From the NCBI GenBank assembly GCA_027491035.1, contig JAIXWZ010000045.1:1-49810 (forward strand): 49,810 nt of DNA, read 5' to 3'. This DNA comes from Comamonadaceae bacterium (GTDB lineage: Bacteria > Pseudomonadota > Gammaproteobacteria > Burkholderiales > Burkholderiaceae_C). Below are positions 24,571-39,937 of the stretch, one piece after another; position 1 is the stretch's first letter, and each line of letters starts with the position of its first letter. The notes beneath the pieces are model-generated. The model worked only from the letters and a program-made list of their open reading frames with translations, made no database searches and had not been told where the DNA came from. Position numbers and translations under genes: made by a program.

Positions 24571-25776
24571 TCAGACCCGCGCCAGCCCCAGCAGGTGGGC
24601 CATGTCCTTGAAGAAGATGCGCACGTGCGCCATGGGCTTTTTGCGGGTGAGCTTCTTGTTCATGTAGGACTCGAAGGTCAGTTGCTGCACGTCGCGGTCT
24701 TCGCAGATCTTGACGAAGCGTTCGCGCCGGCGGTCGGTGGTGTACCAGAACCACTGCATCATGCCGAGCACCCAAAACACGGTGCCGTGCTCCTTCATAA
24801 AGCGTTTGCGAGCCAGTTTGAGCGCGCTGGCTTGCCCGGTGCGCAGCAGCTCGCCGGCTGCCTCGGCTGCGAGCTGGCCGCCGAGCATGGCGTAGTAGAT
24901 GCCTTCGCCTGAAGCCGGTGCGACCACGCCGGCGGCGTCGCCGGCCAGCACCACATCGCGGCCGTTGTCCCAGCGCGGCAGCGGCTTGAGGGGCAGCGGC
25001 GCGCCTTCGCGGCGCAGGGTTTCAGCACGGTCCAAGCCGCTCATGCGGCGCAGCAAGGCGGTGGCGCCCTTGAGCGAAAAGCCCTTGTCGGCGCTGCCCG
25101 TGCCGATGCTCAGCGTGTCGCCGTGCGGAAACACCCAACCATAAAAGTCGGGTGAGACCTGGCGCTGGTAGAACACATCACAGCGTGTGCCGTCGTAGCC
25201 AGCGGGTTTGTGCTCGGGCGCGCGCACGATCTCGTGATAGGCAAAGACGAACTTGCCTTTTTCCGAGCCAGGCACTTGCTGCTTGGCCACTTCGGAGTTG
25301 GCGCCGTCGGCACCGATGATGCAGCGCGCGCGCACGCTTGCAGGCGTGCCTTCGCCCTTGGTGTGGGGCGCTTTGGCCATGTAGTGGACCACTGCCGTGC
25401 CGTCCGCATCGCGCTCGATGCGATCGAAGGTGCCGGTGCGCCGCTGGGCGCCGGCTTGCGCCGCGCGCTCGCGCAGCCACTCGTCGAACTCCTCGCGGTT
25501 GACCATGCCGACAAAGCCGTTGTCGATCGGGATGTCGACCCGGTGGTTGGACGGTGCGATCATGCGCGCGCACTGGGCTTTGGCCACGAGCAGCTGGTCG
25601 GGGATGTCGAAATCGCGGATCAACCGCGGCGGGATGGCACCGCCGCAGGGCTTGATGCGACCGGCGCGATCGAGCAGCAGGACGCGGTGGCCTTTTTGGG
25701 CCAGTTCGCGCGCGGCGGTGGCGCCGGCCGGGCCGCCGCCGATCACCACCGTGTCAAAGAGGTCTGGAGTCGTCAT
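24571..25776 (-). CDS. bchP: geranylgeranyl reductase of bacteriochlorophyll synthesis
   Basis: A 401-residue flavoprotein reducing the geranylgeranyl tail of bacteriochlorophyll a to phytyl in three steps. The N-terminal dinucleotide fold is VVIGGGPAGATAARELAQKG (about 10-29), followed by KPCGGAIPPRL, the conserved CGG segment of the BchP/ChlP family; GWVFPHGDTLSIGTGS and GDAAGVVAPASGEGIYYAM mark the rest of the FAD site. The length is normal. It is the third gene of the minus-strand unit bchG-pucC-like-bchP, 48 nt after its neighbour. Confidence 0.96.
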   Translation of the reverse strand: MTTPDLFDTVVIGGGPAGATAARELAQKGHRVLLLDRAGRIKPCGGAIPPRLIRDFDIPDQLLVAKAQCARMIAPSNHRVDIPIDNGFVGMVNREEFDEWLRERAAQAGAQRRTGTFDRIERDADGTAVVHYMAKAPHTKGEGTPASVRARCIIGADGANSEVAKQQVPGSEKGKFVFAYHEIVRAPEHKPAGYDGTRCDVFYQRQVSPDFYGWVFPHGDTLSIGTGSADKGFSLKGATALLRRMSGLDRAETLRREGAPLPLKPLPRWDNGRDVVLAGDAAGVVAPASGEGIYYAMLGGQLAAEAAGELLRTGQASALKLARKRFMKEHGTVFWVLGMMQWFWYTTDRRRERFVKICEDRDVQQLTFESYMNKKLTRKKPMAHVRIFFKDMAHLLGLARV

Positions 25777-25824
25777 GCTGGAGCCTTTCGGGTCTGGTCG
25801 GTGCAGCGTGCTGCGGTGGGTTGC

Positions 25825-27216
25825 TCAGGTTTCATGGGCCACTTGCAGGGCGGGTGCCCTGGGCTCTGGCGAGCGCGGCGGTGGCGGATCGGCGGCTGCT
25901 TGCTGGACGGCCAGACGGATCTTCCAGGCCAGCGCCGCCGAGACAAAGAACATGCAGGACTCCAGCGCAAACACGCTGGCGTAGGCCGAACCCTCGGCGG
26001 CCAGGAGCCAGTGGGCAATGTCGCTGGCCAGGGTGCCCAGCAGCCCGCCGATGCCAAAGGCCAGCGCCTGCGCTGCGCCCCACAGGCCCATGCGCACGCC
26101 CTCGCGCGCCGAGCGGCCCTCGCCGGCCATGCGCATCATCGAGCCGATGGCCCCGATGGAAAACGCGCCATTGGCCACGCCGAGCAGGAAGACATTGGTC
26201 TTGAGCGGCCAGTCGGTGCCCACCAAGCCGGCCAGGGCCAGGCCGGCCATGGCCACGCCCGAGGCCAAGCAGCCGCCGACAGTCCAGCCGCGCAGCGAGC
26301 CGATGGCGCGCGCCCAGGCTTGCTGCGGCCTGCGTGCCGAAAGCAGCCCGGCGCCGGCCACCATGAGCATGCCCAGCAGTACGCCGCCGTGCTGCACGCC
26401 CGACAACTGGGTCGACGAGCCCGGCGTGTAGCCAAAGACGGTGCCGGCGAAGGGCTCGAGGATCAGGTCTTGCGCGCTGTAGGCCAGCATCGAGACGAAG
26501 ACGAAGATGGTAAAGCGCCGAGCGGCAGGCTCGGCCCAGACTTGCTGCAGGGCCAGGCCGAATGCCACCGGGGTGGCAACCGGCCTCGCATCGCCGGCCT
26601 GCCCCTGATCTTGACTTGGGCCGCGCTCAAGGCCGAGCACCGCCAGCGTGGTGATCGCCACGGCCAGCGCGCAGATGCAGGCGGCCACTTGCAACAGGCG
26701 CTCGGGCGAGTAGGGGTCGAGCCAGCGCCCGGCCAGCCCGGCGGTGATGGCAAAGCCGGCGATCATCATGATCCAGACCAGGGTGGCCGCTGGTCCGCGC
26801 CGCTGCGCTGGCACCGACTTGGCCAGCATGACCAGCAGGTTGGTGCCGCAGGCGCTCACGCCGGTGCCGATGAGCAAAAATCCCAGCAGCGCCACGGCCA
26901 GGCCTGGGACCGTCTCGGAGCCGGCCCAGACCGTGCCCAGCGTGGCCGTCATGCCGCCTGTGGCCAGCAGCACCATGCCGCCGATGATCCAGGGGGTGCG
27001 CCGTCCACCGACATCAGAGCCGTGGCCCATGCGCGGGCGGGAAATCTGCACCAGGTAGTGCAGCGCCACCATCAAGCCGGGCAGCACCGCCGCCAAGGCG
27101 AGCTCGACGACCATCACCCGGTTGAGCGTCGAGGTGGTCAGCACCACCACCGCGCCCATGCAGGCCTGCACCAGGCCCAGACGGGCCACGCCGGCCCAGC
27201 CGATCTGTTGTGTCAT
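25825..27216 (-). CDS. PucC-family MFS transporter-like protein of the bchG-bchP unit (ORF428/Bch2 type)
   Basis: A 463-residue protein with about twelve membrane segments, belonging to the PUCC branch of the major facilitator superfamily. STLNRVMVVELALAAVLPG near residue 28 is the family signature and recurs in LhaA in this window. The position between bchG and bchP is the same as ORF428 (bch2) in Rhodobacter. Its role is unproved; pigment delivery or light-harvesting assembly is the usual suggestion. ATG 27216 overlaps the bchG stop (ATGA), implying coupled translation. Confidence 0.88.
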   Translation of the reverse strand: MTQQIGWAGVARLGLVQACMGAVVVLTTSTLNRVMVVELALAAVLPGLMVALHYLVQISRPRMGHGSDVGGRRTPWIIGGMVLLATGGMTATLGTVWAGSETVPGLAVALLGFLLIGTGVSACGTNLLVMLAKSVPAQRRGPAATLVWIMMIAGFAITAGLAGRWLDPYSPERLLQVAACICALAVAITTLAVLGLERGPSQDQGQAGDARPVATPVAFGLALQQVWAEPAARRFTIFVFVSMLAYSAQDLILEPFAGTVFGYTPGSSTQLSGVQHGGVLLGMLMVAGAGLLSARRPQQAWARAIGSLRGWTVGGCLASGVAMAGLALAGLVGTDWPLKTNVFLLGVANGAFSIGAIGSMMRMAGEGRSAREGVRMGLWGAAQALAFGIGGLLGTLASDIAHWLLAAEGSAYASVFALESCMFFVSAALAWKIRLAVQQAAADPPPPRSPEPRAPALQVAHET

Positions 27217-28097
27217 GGCAGACCTCCGAGATTGCGCAGGGCAAAGGCGCTGACCATCATCCCGCCGACAAACAGCGGCACGCCAAAACCGCTGTACCAA
27301 AGCGCCTTGCCGATGGGGTCGCTGAGAAAGCGGCGCATCAGCACGCCTTGAAGCACCAGCAAGGCGGTCACCCCGAGCGCATGAGCGGGCTGATGCCAGG
27401 CCAGCAGCAGGCCGATCACCGCCACCTGCGGCACCGCCATGAACCAGCAGGCCACGCGGGCTGCGCGCTGCACGCCGAGTTGCACGGGCAAGGAGCGCAC
27501 CCCCATTTGCCGGTCGCCCTCGATGGCCTTGAAGTCGTTGAGCGTCATGATGCCGTGCGTGCCGGCGCTGTAAAGAGCGGCGAGCACCAGCGATTGCCCG
27601 TCCGGCATGGCGCCGCCGGCCATCACCGCTGCGCCCGTGATCCAGGCGATGCCCTCGTAACTGATGCCGCATGCGGCATTGCCCCACCAGCCGTTTTCTT
27701 TCAGGCGCAGCGGTGGCGCGCTGTAGGCCCAGGCCAGCAGCAGGCCCAGCACAGCCGCGCCAAATCCCCAGGGTCCGAGGGCGGTGGCCACCAGCAGCGA
27801 CACCAGCGTCCAGGCGACCGCCAGGTACAGGCCCCAGCGGCCCGGCATGCGGCCCGAGGGAATCGGCCGGTGCGGCTCGTTGATCGCATCGACATGCCGG
27901 TCAAACCAGTCGTTGACCGCCTGGCTGGTGGCGCACACCAAGGGCCCAGCCAGGGCCACGCCGATGATGGCCAGGCCCCAGCGCCCGTCCATCGACACGC
28001 CCGAGGCGACCACCCCGCAGGCAAAGGCCCACATGGGTGGGAACCAGGTGATGGGCTTGAACAGCTCGGTGACGGCTGATAGGGCTGGAAGTGCCAT
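27213..28097 (-). CDS. bchG: bacteriochlorophyll synthase
   Basis: A 294-residue UbiA-type prenyltransferase that esterifies bacteriochlorophyllide a with geranylgeranyl diphosphate in the membrane. The first Asp motif is NDWFDRHVDAINEPHRPIPSG (residues about 61-81); the second lies near TLNDFKAIEGDRQMGVRSLP. About nine hydrophobic segments are visible. The start ATG 28097 gives MALPALSAVTELF; an upstream in-frame ATG (28145) would run through the promoter dyads, so the shorter form is preferred. First gene of bchG-pucC-like-bchP, driven by the promoter with a PpsR-type site. Confidence 0.95.
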   Translation of the reverse strand: MALPALSAVTELFKPITWFPPMWAFACGVVASGVSMDGRWGLAIIGVALAGPLVCATSQAVNDWFDRHVDAINEPHRPIPSGRMPGRWGLYLAVAWTLVSLLVATALGPWGFGAAVLGLLLAWAYSAPPLRLKENGWWGNAACGISYEGIAWITGAAVMAGGAMPDGQSLVLAALYSAGTHGIMTLNDFKAIEGDRQMGVRSLPVQLGVQRAARVACWFMAVPQVAVIGLLLAWHQPAHALGVTALLVLQGVLMRRFLSDPIGKALWYSGFGVPLFVGGMMVSAFALRNLGGLP

Positions 28098-28103
28098 AGC
28101 CGT

Positions 28104-28132
28104 GTTGTAACCGGGACATTTCAAAATGTCAA
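28104..28132 (-). promoter_or_regulatory. sigma-70 promoter of bchG
   Basis: Read on the minus strand: TTGACA (28132-28127), 17 nt, TACAAC (28109-28104), ending 6 nt before the ATG at 28097 (which leaves a very short leader, so initiation would be close to or at the start codon). The -35 is the right half of the PpsR-type palindrome at 28127-28144. A further TTGACA upstream (within the outer dyad) could give an alternative start. Match to consensus is good for -35, moderate for -10. Confidence 0.5.
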
Positions 28133-28158
28133 TCCAGATTGACACATAGAAGGTGTCA
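28115..28158. promoter_or_regulatory. nested dyads with a perfect PpsR/CrtJ palindrome upstream of bchG
   Basis: Three overlapping inverted repeats: GACATTTCAAAATGTC (28115-28130); TGTCAATCCAGATTGACA (28127-28144), an exact TGT-N12-ACA match to the PpsR/CrtJ consensus; and TTGACAC, 7 nt, GTGTCAA (28138-28158). The middle one covers the -35, the classical place for repression by PpsR under oxygen. The ppsR gene lies next door. The outer dyads may allow cooperative binding by PpsR dimers or a second factor. Confidence 0.7.
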
Positions 28159-28311
28159 ACCTTGGCTGTGCCTTGCCATGTCCGCTTGTCAGCTCAGCGG
28201 CGTGCGCAAAAGGCCCGCCGCCTGGGGCCGGCGCCAGTCAGGGCAGGAGAGGGGGGGACAGGTGTAACCCGGCGCCGAGCCCGGCTGCCAGGGTGAGGCA
28301 GCGCAGGGGAC

Positions 28312-29787
28312 TCAGAGCGAGCGGCTTGAGCCTTCGCCCGGCTCGGGCAGGGGCTCGACGCTGCCATCGACCATGTCAAAGCGCCTGAGCTTGATGTACA
28401 GGCTCTGGCGCGACAGGCCCAGCATTTCGGCGGCCGAGGCGCGGTTGTCACCGGTCAGCTGCAGCGCCGCTTCGATGCACAGCTGCTCGATCAGGTCGGT
28501 GGTCTCGCGCACGATGTCTTTGAGCGGCATGCGCCCGACCAGCTCGGTCATTTGGCTGGCCGAGCGGGGCAGCTCGCGTGGCGCGCGCACGTCACTGGCC
28601 AGGCGGCGGCCCATCTCGCGGATGGTAAAGCCCAGGCATTTGTCCTCGCCGCGGCTGACGCTGACAGCCGATATCTCGACCTCGGCTGTGGCGCCGAGTT
28701 CGCCGCGCATCTGGGTGGCAAACAGGCGCACCACGCCATGCTGGCGCAGATTGGTCAGCAGCACCCTCAGGTCGACACCCGAGCGCCCCAGCCAGGTGTC
28801 GAGCAGCTGCCCGCGGGCCAGGTCCGCCGCGCCAAGTTGGCCCAGATCCGCAAAGGCCTGGTTGACCGTCAGCACCCGGCCGTCCAGGTCGGTGATGGCC
28901 AGCGCATCGGGGGCTTGCTCCATGGCCTGCCAAAGCAGCTGGTGGGTGCTCGGTACGCTGGGCGCAGCCCGGCTGGCCTGCGTGCACAAGCGCAACAGGA
29001 ACTGCAGGGTCTGGTCTTCGCGAAACTGCGAGGCCGCGGCCATGAACTCCTGGCCATTGCGCAAACGCACCAAGACCGGCTCGCAGCGGCCCGTGCTGCG
29101 CAGGCGGTCGAGCATCTCGCGCAGGGCGGTCAGGCTCGGCTCATCGAGCTGTTCGGCCAGGCTCAGGCCGGCACGGCTGGCTTTGTCACCTAGCAATGCT
29201 TGTGCGGCCGGATTGATTTCCGAGACCTTGTCGAGCGCGCCGTCAAGGATGAGCACAGGCTCGGAGGCCAGCTGAAACAGCAAGCGGTAGCGCGTCTCGG
29301 CTTGGCGCAGGCGCCAGTAGTCGCGCTCCATCGACAGCTGCGCCGTCACCAGGCGCTGCTGCAAGGTCATCTGCGGCCGCAGGTCGCGGGCAAAGGCCAC
29401 GCTGTGGGCGGGCCCTCCAGTGCTTGGCAGGGTGACCAGCGAGTAGGCCAGCGGCAGGTCGACGCCATCGGCCATGGGGTGGTTGATGTGGCGCCAGGCC
29501 GCGCCGGTGGCGCCGTCGACTTGCCCAAGCAGGGCCTGCACCTTGGGCTGGCTCTCGACAGTGACGGTTTGCACCCAGGGCTTGCCGCGCCATTTCTGGC
29601 ACCCTTTGTTCAGCAGGTCCTCTTCGCCCACCGCGAGGTCGACGATCACCCCCTTGGCATCGAGGACCAGCACCAGATCGGCGGCGGTGCTGAGCAGCTC
29701 GGCCACCACATCGGCCGCCAGGTGGCTGAACACCTTGTCGGCTTTTTCCAGGCGTCGGTCAGTCAAAGCCTGCTTGGCTGGAGACAT
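28312..29787 (-). CDS. ppsR: photosynthesis repressor PpsR/CrtJ
   Basis: A 491-residue aerobic repressor of photosynthesis genes. The layout is: N-terminal domain (about 20-130) beginning LLSTAADLVLVLDAKGVIVD; a helical linker; PAS 1 (about 165-270, LLFQLASEPVLILDGALDKVSEINP); PAS 2 (about 295-410, AMEQAPDALAITDLDGRVLTVNQAF); and a Fis-type helix-turn-helix (about 435-475: LCIEAALQLTGDNRASAAEMLGLSRQSLYIKLRRF). A Cys precedes the recognition region (LCIEAAL), the position of the redox-active Cys of CrtJ. AAGGA lies 7 nt before ATG 29787. It is 54 nt downstream of aerR on the same strand. Confidence 0.95.
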   Translation of the reverse strand: MSPAKQALTDRRLEKADKVFSHLAADVVAELLSTAADLVLVLDAKGVIVDLAVGEEDLLNKGCQKWRGKPWVQTVTVESQPKVQALLGQVDGATGAAWRHINHPMADGVDLPLAYSLVTLPSTGGPAHSVAFARDLRPQMTLQQRLVTAQLSMERDYWRLRQAETRYRLLFQLASEPVLILDGALDKVSEINPAAQALLGDKASRAGLSLAEQLDEPSLTALREMLDRLRSTGRCEPVLVRLRNGQEFMAAASQFREDQTLQFLLRLCTQASRAAPSVPSTHQLLWQAMEQAPDALAITDLDGRVLTVNQAFADLGQLGAADLARGQLLDTWLGRSGVDLRVLLTNLRQHGVVRLFATQMRGELGATAEVEISAVSVSRGEDKCLGFTIREMGRRLASDVRAPRELPRSASQMTELVGRMPLKDIVRETTDLIEQLCIEAALQLTGDNRASAAEMLGLSRQSLYIKLRRFDMVDGSVEPLPEPGEGSSRSL

Positions 29788-29841
29788 TAGGGGGTCCTTC
29801 GTCCGGTGGGTGTCATGAGATAAGGTGTCTGCGCCAGCCGA

Positions 29842-30723
29842 TCAAGATTCGGTTTTGAGCCTGGCCAGCGCGCGCGTGGCCAACTCGGGCGCTTGGCTGG
29901 CATCAAGAATGACCGCATCGGCACTGATGCGCTCCGACAGCTCGGGTTGCAGGCAAAAGATCGACCCCCCCGCAATGATGTGCACGTGGGGGTTCATGCT
30001 GGCGCGTCTGGCCTGACGGATCGATTCGTCGAGCAGGCGCAGCCTGGCTTCGGAGCCCAGCGAAAAGCCGATCACGTCGAACCATTGGCGCTCAACCAGT
30101 GCCGACAGGGAACCGGTGGGCTGAATAAAGCTGGTCGAGACATCCCAGCCGGCCCGATAAAAGAACTCGGCCACCAGCGACAGCCCGAAGGTGTGCTGCT
30201 CGCCCGGGCAGGGCAGCAGCAAGACGCGCCGCTCGGGTTGGCTCGCTTCGCGGACATTGTTGAGTCCGAAGCTCGCACTGTTGGCCCGCAGCAACTGTTG
30301 CAGTCGGCCCATGGCCACCGTGACCTCGGTGAAGTCGCAGACGTCGCATTCCCAAAGCTGCCCCAGGTGGCGGGCCGTGGGCGCCAGCAGGTCCAAAAAG
30401 ATGGCCTGCACCGACACGCCGCGCTGACGCAGGGCGGCCACCGCTGCATGCAGCGCGGCATCGTCCTCGTGCACGATCAGGCGAGCCAGCTCGAGAACCT
30501 CGGTTTGACCGATGACGGGTGCAGCCGGGGCGGCGGCCTGGGCCTTGACCGCGCCGGCATGAGCGCGCACCAAGCGCGGAATGATTTCCTGTGCAACCGC
30601 TTGCGACAGCAACTGGGCCGGCTCACCCGTGTGCGCCACTGACCTTGATGGCGGGGCAGCACCCAGCCGGCCGAACAGTCCTTCGGCGGCTGGATCTGGT
30701 TTCTTGTCCGATTGCGAGCCCAT
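29842..30723 (-). CDS. aerR: AerR/PpaA cobalamin-binding photoreceptor and antirepressor
   Basis: A 293-residue regulator of the AerR/PpaA family, which binds vitamin B12 and modulates PpsR/CrtJ. A Gln/Ala-rich N-terminal part is followed by a helical B12-cap (about 75-150, including WECDVCDFTEVTVAMGRLQQ) and a Rossmann-type cobalamin fold with GEQHTFGL, whose H177 takes the place of the lower-ligand His of DxHxxG. No BLUF domain is attached (unlike AppA). The strong AAGGAGGT 6 nt upstream supports ATG 30723. A second in-frame ATG at 30771 would add 16 residues; long and short AerR forms are known in Rhodobacter capsulatus. It is divergent from bchF. Confidence 0.9.
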   Translation of the reverse strand: MGSQSDKKPDPAAEGLFGRLGAAPPSRSVAHTGEPAQLLSQAVAQEIIPRLVRAHAGAVKAQAAAPAAPVIGQTEVLELARLIVHEDDAALHAAVAALRQRGVSVQAIFLDLLAPTARHLGQLWECDVCDFTEVTVAMGRLQQLLRANSASFGLNNVREASQPERRVLLLPCPGEQHTFGLSLVAEFFYRAGWDVSTSFIQPTGSLSALVERQWFDVIGFSLGSEARLRLLDESIRQARRASMNPHVHIIAGGSIFCLQPELSERISADAVILDASQAPELATRALARLKTES

Positions 30724-30816
30724 GGGTTGACCTCCTTGTGCACTCAGTCTGTGCTGCGGACTTGAGCGCATGTCCCCTGATTGTTTTTCAAACCGGTCCG
30801 AGAACCCTTGGATTGA

Positions 30817-32820
<2,004 letters not shown>

Positions 32821-32831
32821 GAGTCGCATCC

Positions 32832-34455
32832 ATGCAACTGACGCTGTGGACTTACGAGGGCCCCCCCCATGTGGGCGCGATGCGGGTGGCCACCGCCTTG
32901 ACGGATGTGCATTACGTGCTGCACGCTCCCCAGGGCGACACCTACGCCGACCTGCTGTTTACCATGATCGAGCGGCTGCCGCGCCGGCCTCCGGTGACCT
33001 ACACCACTTTTCAGGCGCGCGACCTCGGCGGTGACACGGCCGAGCTGTTCAAGACCGCTGCGCGCGAGGCCTACGAGCGCTTCGCGCCACGGGCCATGAT
33101 GGTGGGCTCGTCCTGCACGGCCGAGCTGATTCAGGACGACCCCGGCGGCTTGGCGCGCGCGCTCGATCTGCCGGTGCCGGTGGTGGCGCTCGAATTGCCG
33201 TCTTACCAGCGCAAGGAAAACTGGGGTGCGGCCGAGACCTTCTACCAAATGGTGCGCCACCTGTGCAGCGCCCCGGCGCGTTCAAGCCGCGCCGTCAGAC
33301 CCGAGGGCCAGCGGCCGAGCTGCAACATCCTCGGGCCCACGGCGCTGGGTTTTCGCCATCGCGACGATGTGCGCGAGATCAAAGGGTTGCTCGCTGACTT
33401 GGGCATCGAGGTCAAAGTGGTGGCTCCGATGGGTGCCGGCGCGGCCGATCTGGCCCGCTTGCACGAGGCCGATTTCAACGTTGTGCTCTACCCCGAAACC
33501 GGCATGAGCACCGCGCTGTGGCTGCAGCGCCAGTTCCAGCAGCCGTTTACCCGGGTGGTGCCGATCGGCGTGCATGCCACGCAGGACTTCGTGGCCGAGG
33601 TGGCGGCTCTGGCCGGGCTGCCGCAGGTGCCCGATCTGCGCGAACAGTCCCGTGCTGGCTGGTACGCCCGCTCGGTTGACTCGACCTATCTGACGGGCAA
33701 GCGCGTGTTCATCTTCGGAGACGCCTCGCACGTGGTGGCCGCGGCCCGGGTGGCTGCGCAAGAGATGGGGTTTGAGGTCGTGGGGCTGGGCACCTACAGC
33801 CGTGAATTCGCTCGCGAGGTGCGCGATGCAGCCAAGCAATACGGCTGCGAGGCGCTGATCACCGACGACTACCTCGAGGTCGAGCAGCGCATCAGCGACT
33901 TGCAGCCCGAACTGGTGCTGGGCACCCAGATGGAGCGGCACATCGCCAAGCGCCTGGGCCTGCCCTGTGCCGTCATTTCGGCGCCCGTGCACGTGCAGGA
34001 TTTCCCCGCCCGCTACAGCCCGCAAATGGGTTTCGAGGGCGCCAATGTGCTGTTCGACACCTGGGTTCATCCCCTGATGATGGGGCTCGAGGAGCACCTG
34101 ATCGGCATGTTTCGCGGCGACGCCGAGTTTCACGAAGACGCCGCGCCTTCGCATCTGGGGCGCGCGGGCTCGCCCGTGCGACCGGCGGCCAATGAACCCA
34201 CCGTTTCTGCACCCGCCGTGCCCCTGGCCGTGGTCGCCAGCGCACCCAAGGCCGCCCCAAGCGCAGCAGCAGGCGGCGCAACAGCAGGCGGCGCTGCGGC
34301 GGGCGACGCAGCGGGGCATCCCACCGTCTGGGGTCCGGACGCCGAGCGCGAGCTCAAGAAGATTCCCTTTTTCGTGCGTGGCAAGGCCAAGCGCAACACC
34401 GAGCTCTACGCGCGCGAGCGTGGAGTGCCCGTCATCACCGTGGATACGCTCTACG

Positions 34456-34481
<26 letters not shown>
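32832..34481 (+). CDS. bchB: light-independent protochlorophyllide reductase subunit B
   Basis: A 549-residue partner of Bch[21 protein letters not shown] is the standard N-terminus and D36 ([12 protein letters not shown]) is the unusual Asp ligand of the NB cluster. The nitrogenase-like core ends near residue 435. It is followed by a 60-residue Ala/Gly/Pro-rich linker (about 437-497), then a C-terminal PCP_red module ([20 protein letters not shown]) at about 498-549. AGGAG precedes the ATG. The last 26 nt overlap the bchH start. Confidence 0.96.
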
Positions 34482-39232
<4,751 letters not shown>

Positions 39233-39233
<1 letters not shown>

Positions 39234-39937
39234 TGAACAGCACCGGTTATATCGAGCGCCGCGAAGAAATCGAGACCTACTTTGACCGCACCGCGGCCAA
39301 GGCCTGGGAGCGGCTGACCTCCAACGCGCCGGTGGGCCGTATTCGCGCCACGGTGCGCGCCGGCCGTGACCAGATGCGCAGCACCTTGCTGTCCTGGCTG
39401 CCGCAGGACATGCGCGGGCTGCGCTTGCTCGATGCCGGGTGCGGCACCGGGGCGCTGGCCATGGAGGCGGCCGCGCGTGGCGCCGAGGTGGTGGCCATCG
39501 ACTTGTCGCCCACGCTGGTCAAGCTCGCTGCCCAACGCTATGAGCAGCTGCCTCAGGCCGGCACCGGTCGTGTGCAATTTTTAAGCGGTGACATGCTGGC
39601 CGATGCGCTCGGCCGCTTCGACCATGTGGTGGCGATGGACTCGCTCATTCACTATGACGTGCCGCACATGGTCGAGGCCATGCAGCGCCTGGCTGCGCGC
39701 ACGCAAGCCTCGATCCTGTTCACCTTTGCGCCGCGCACACCGGCGCTGGCCGCCATGCATGCGCTGGGGCGGCTGTTTCCGCGCGGCGATCGTTCGCCCT
39801 CCCTCACTCCGGTTTCCGAGCCCGTGCTGCGCGCAGGGCTGGCACAGGGCCTGGGGCCCCTGGGCTGGCGCGAGGGGCGCACCCTGCGCATTCAAAGCGG
39901 CTTCTACACCTCACAGGCCTGGGAGTGGCACGTTTGA
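39233..39937 (+). CDS. bchM: magnesium-protoporphyrin IX O-methyltransferase
   Basis: A 234-residue SAM-dependent methyltransferase adding a methyl ester to the C13 propionate of Mg-protoporphyrin. The SAM motif is LLDAGCGTGALAMEAAARGA (about 64-83); DHVVAMDSLIHYDVPHMVEAM and FTFAPRTPALAAMHALGRLFPRGDRSP are typical of BchM. It supplies the substrate of AcsF, encoded downstream in the same run. Confidence 0.96.

Noticed and set aside
25210-27351. 713-codon plus-strand open frame across bchP and the PucC-like gene
   Set aside because: Antisense to two well-recognised genes; no domain features.
29842-30771. AppA-type BLUF photoreceptor upstream of ppsR
   Set aside because: The protein is too short and has no BLUF motif; it is the cobalamin-binding AerR/PpaA type.
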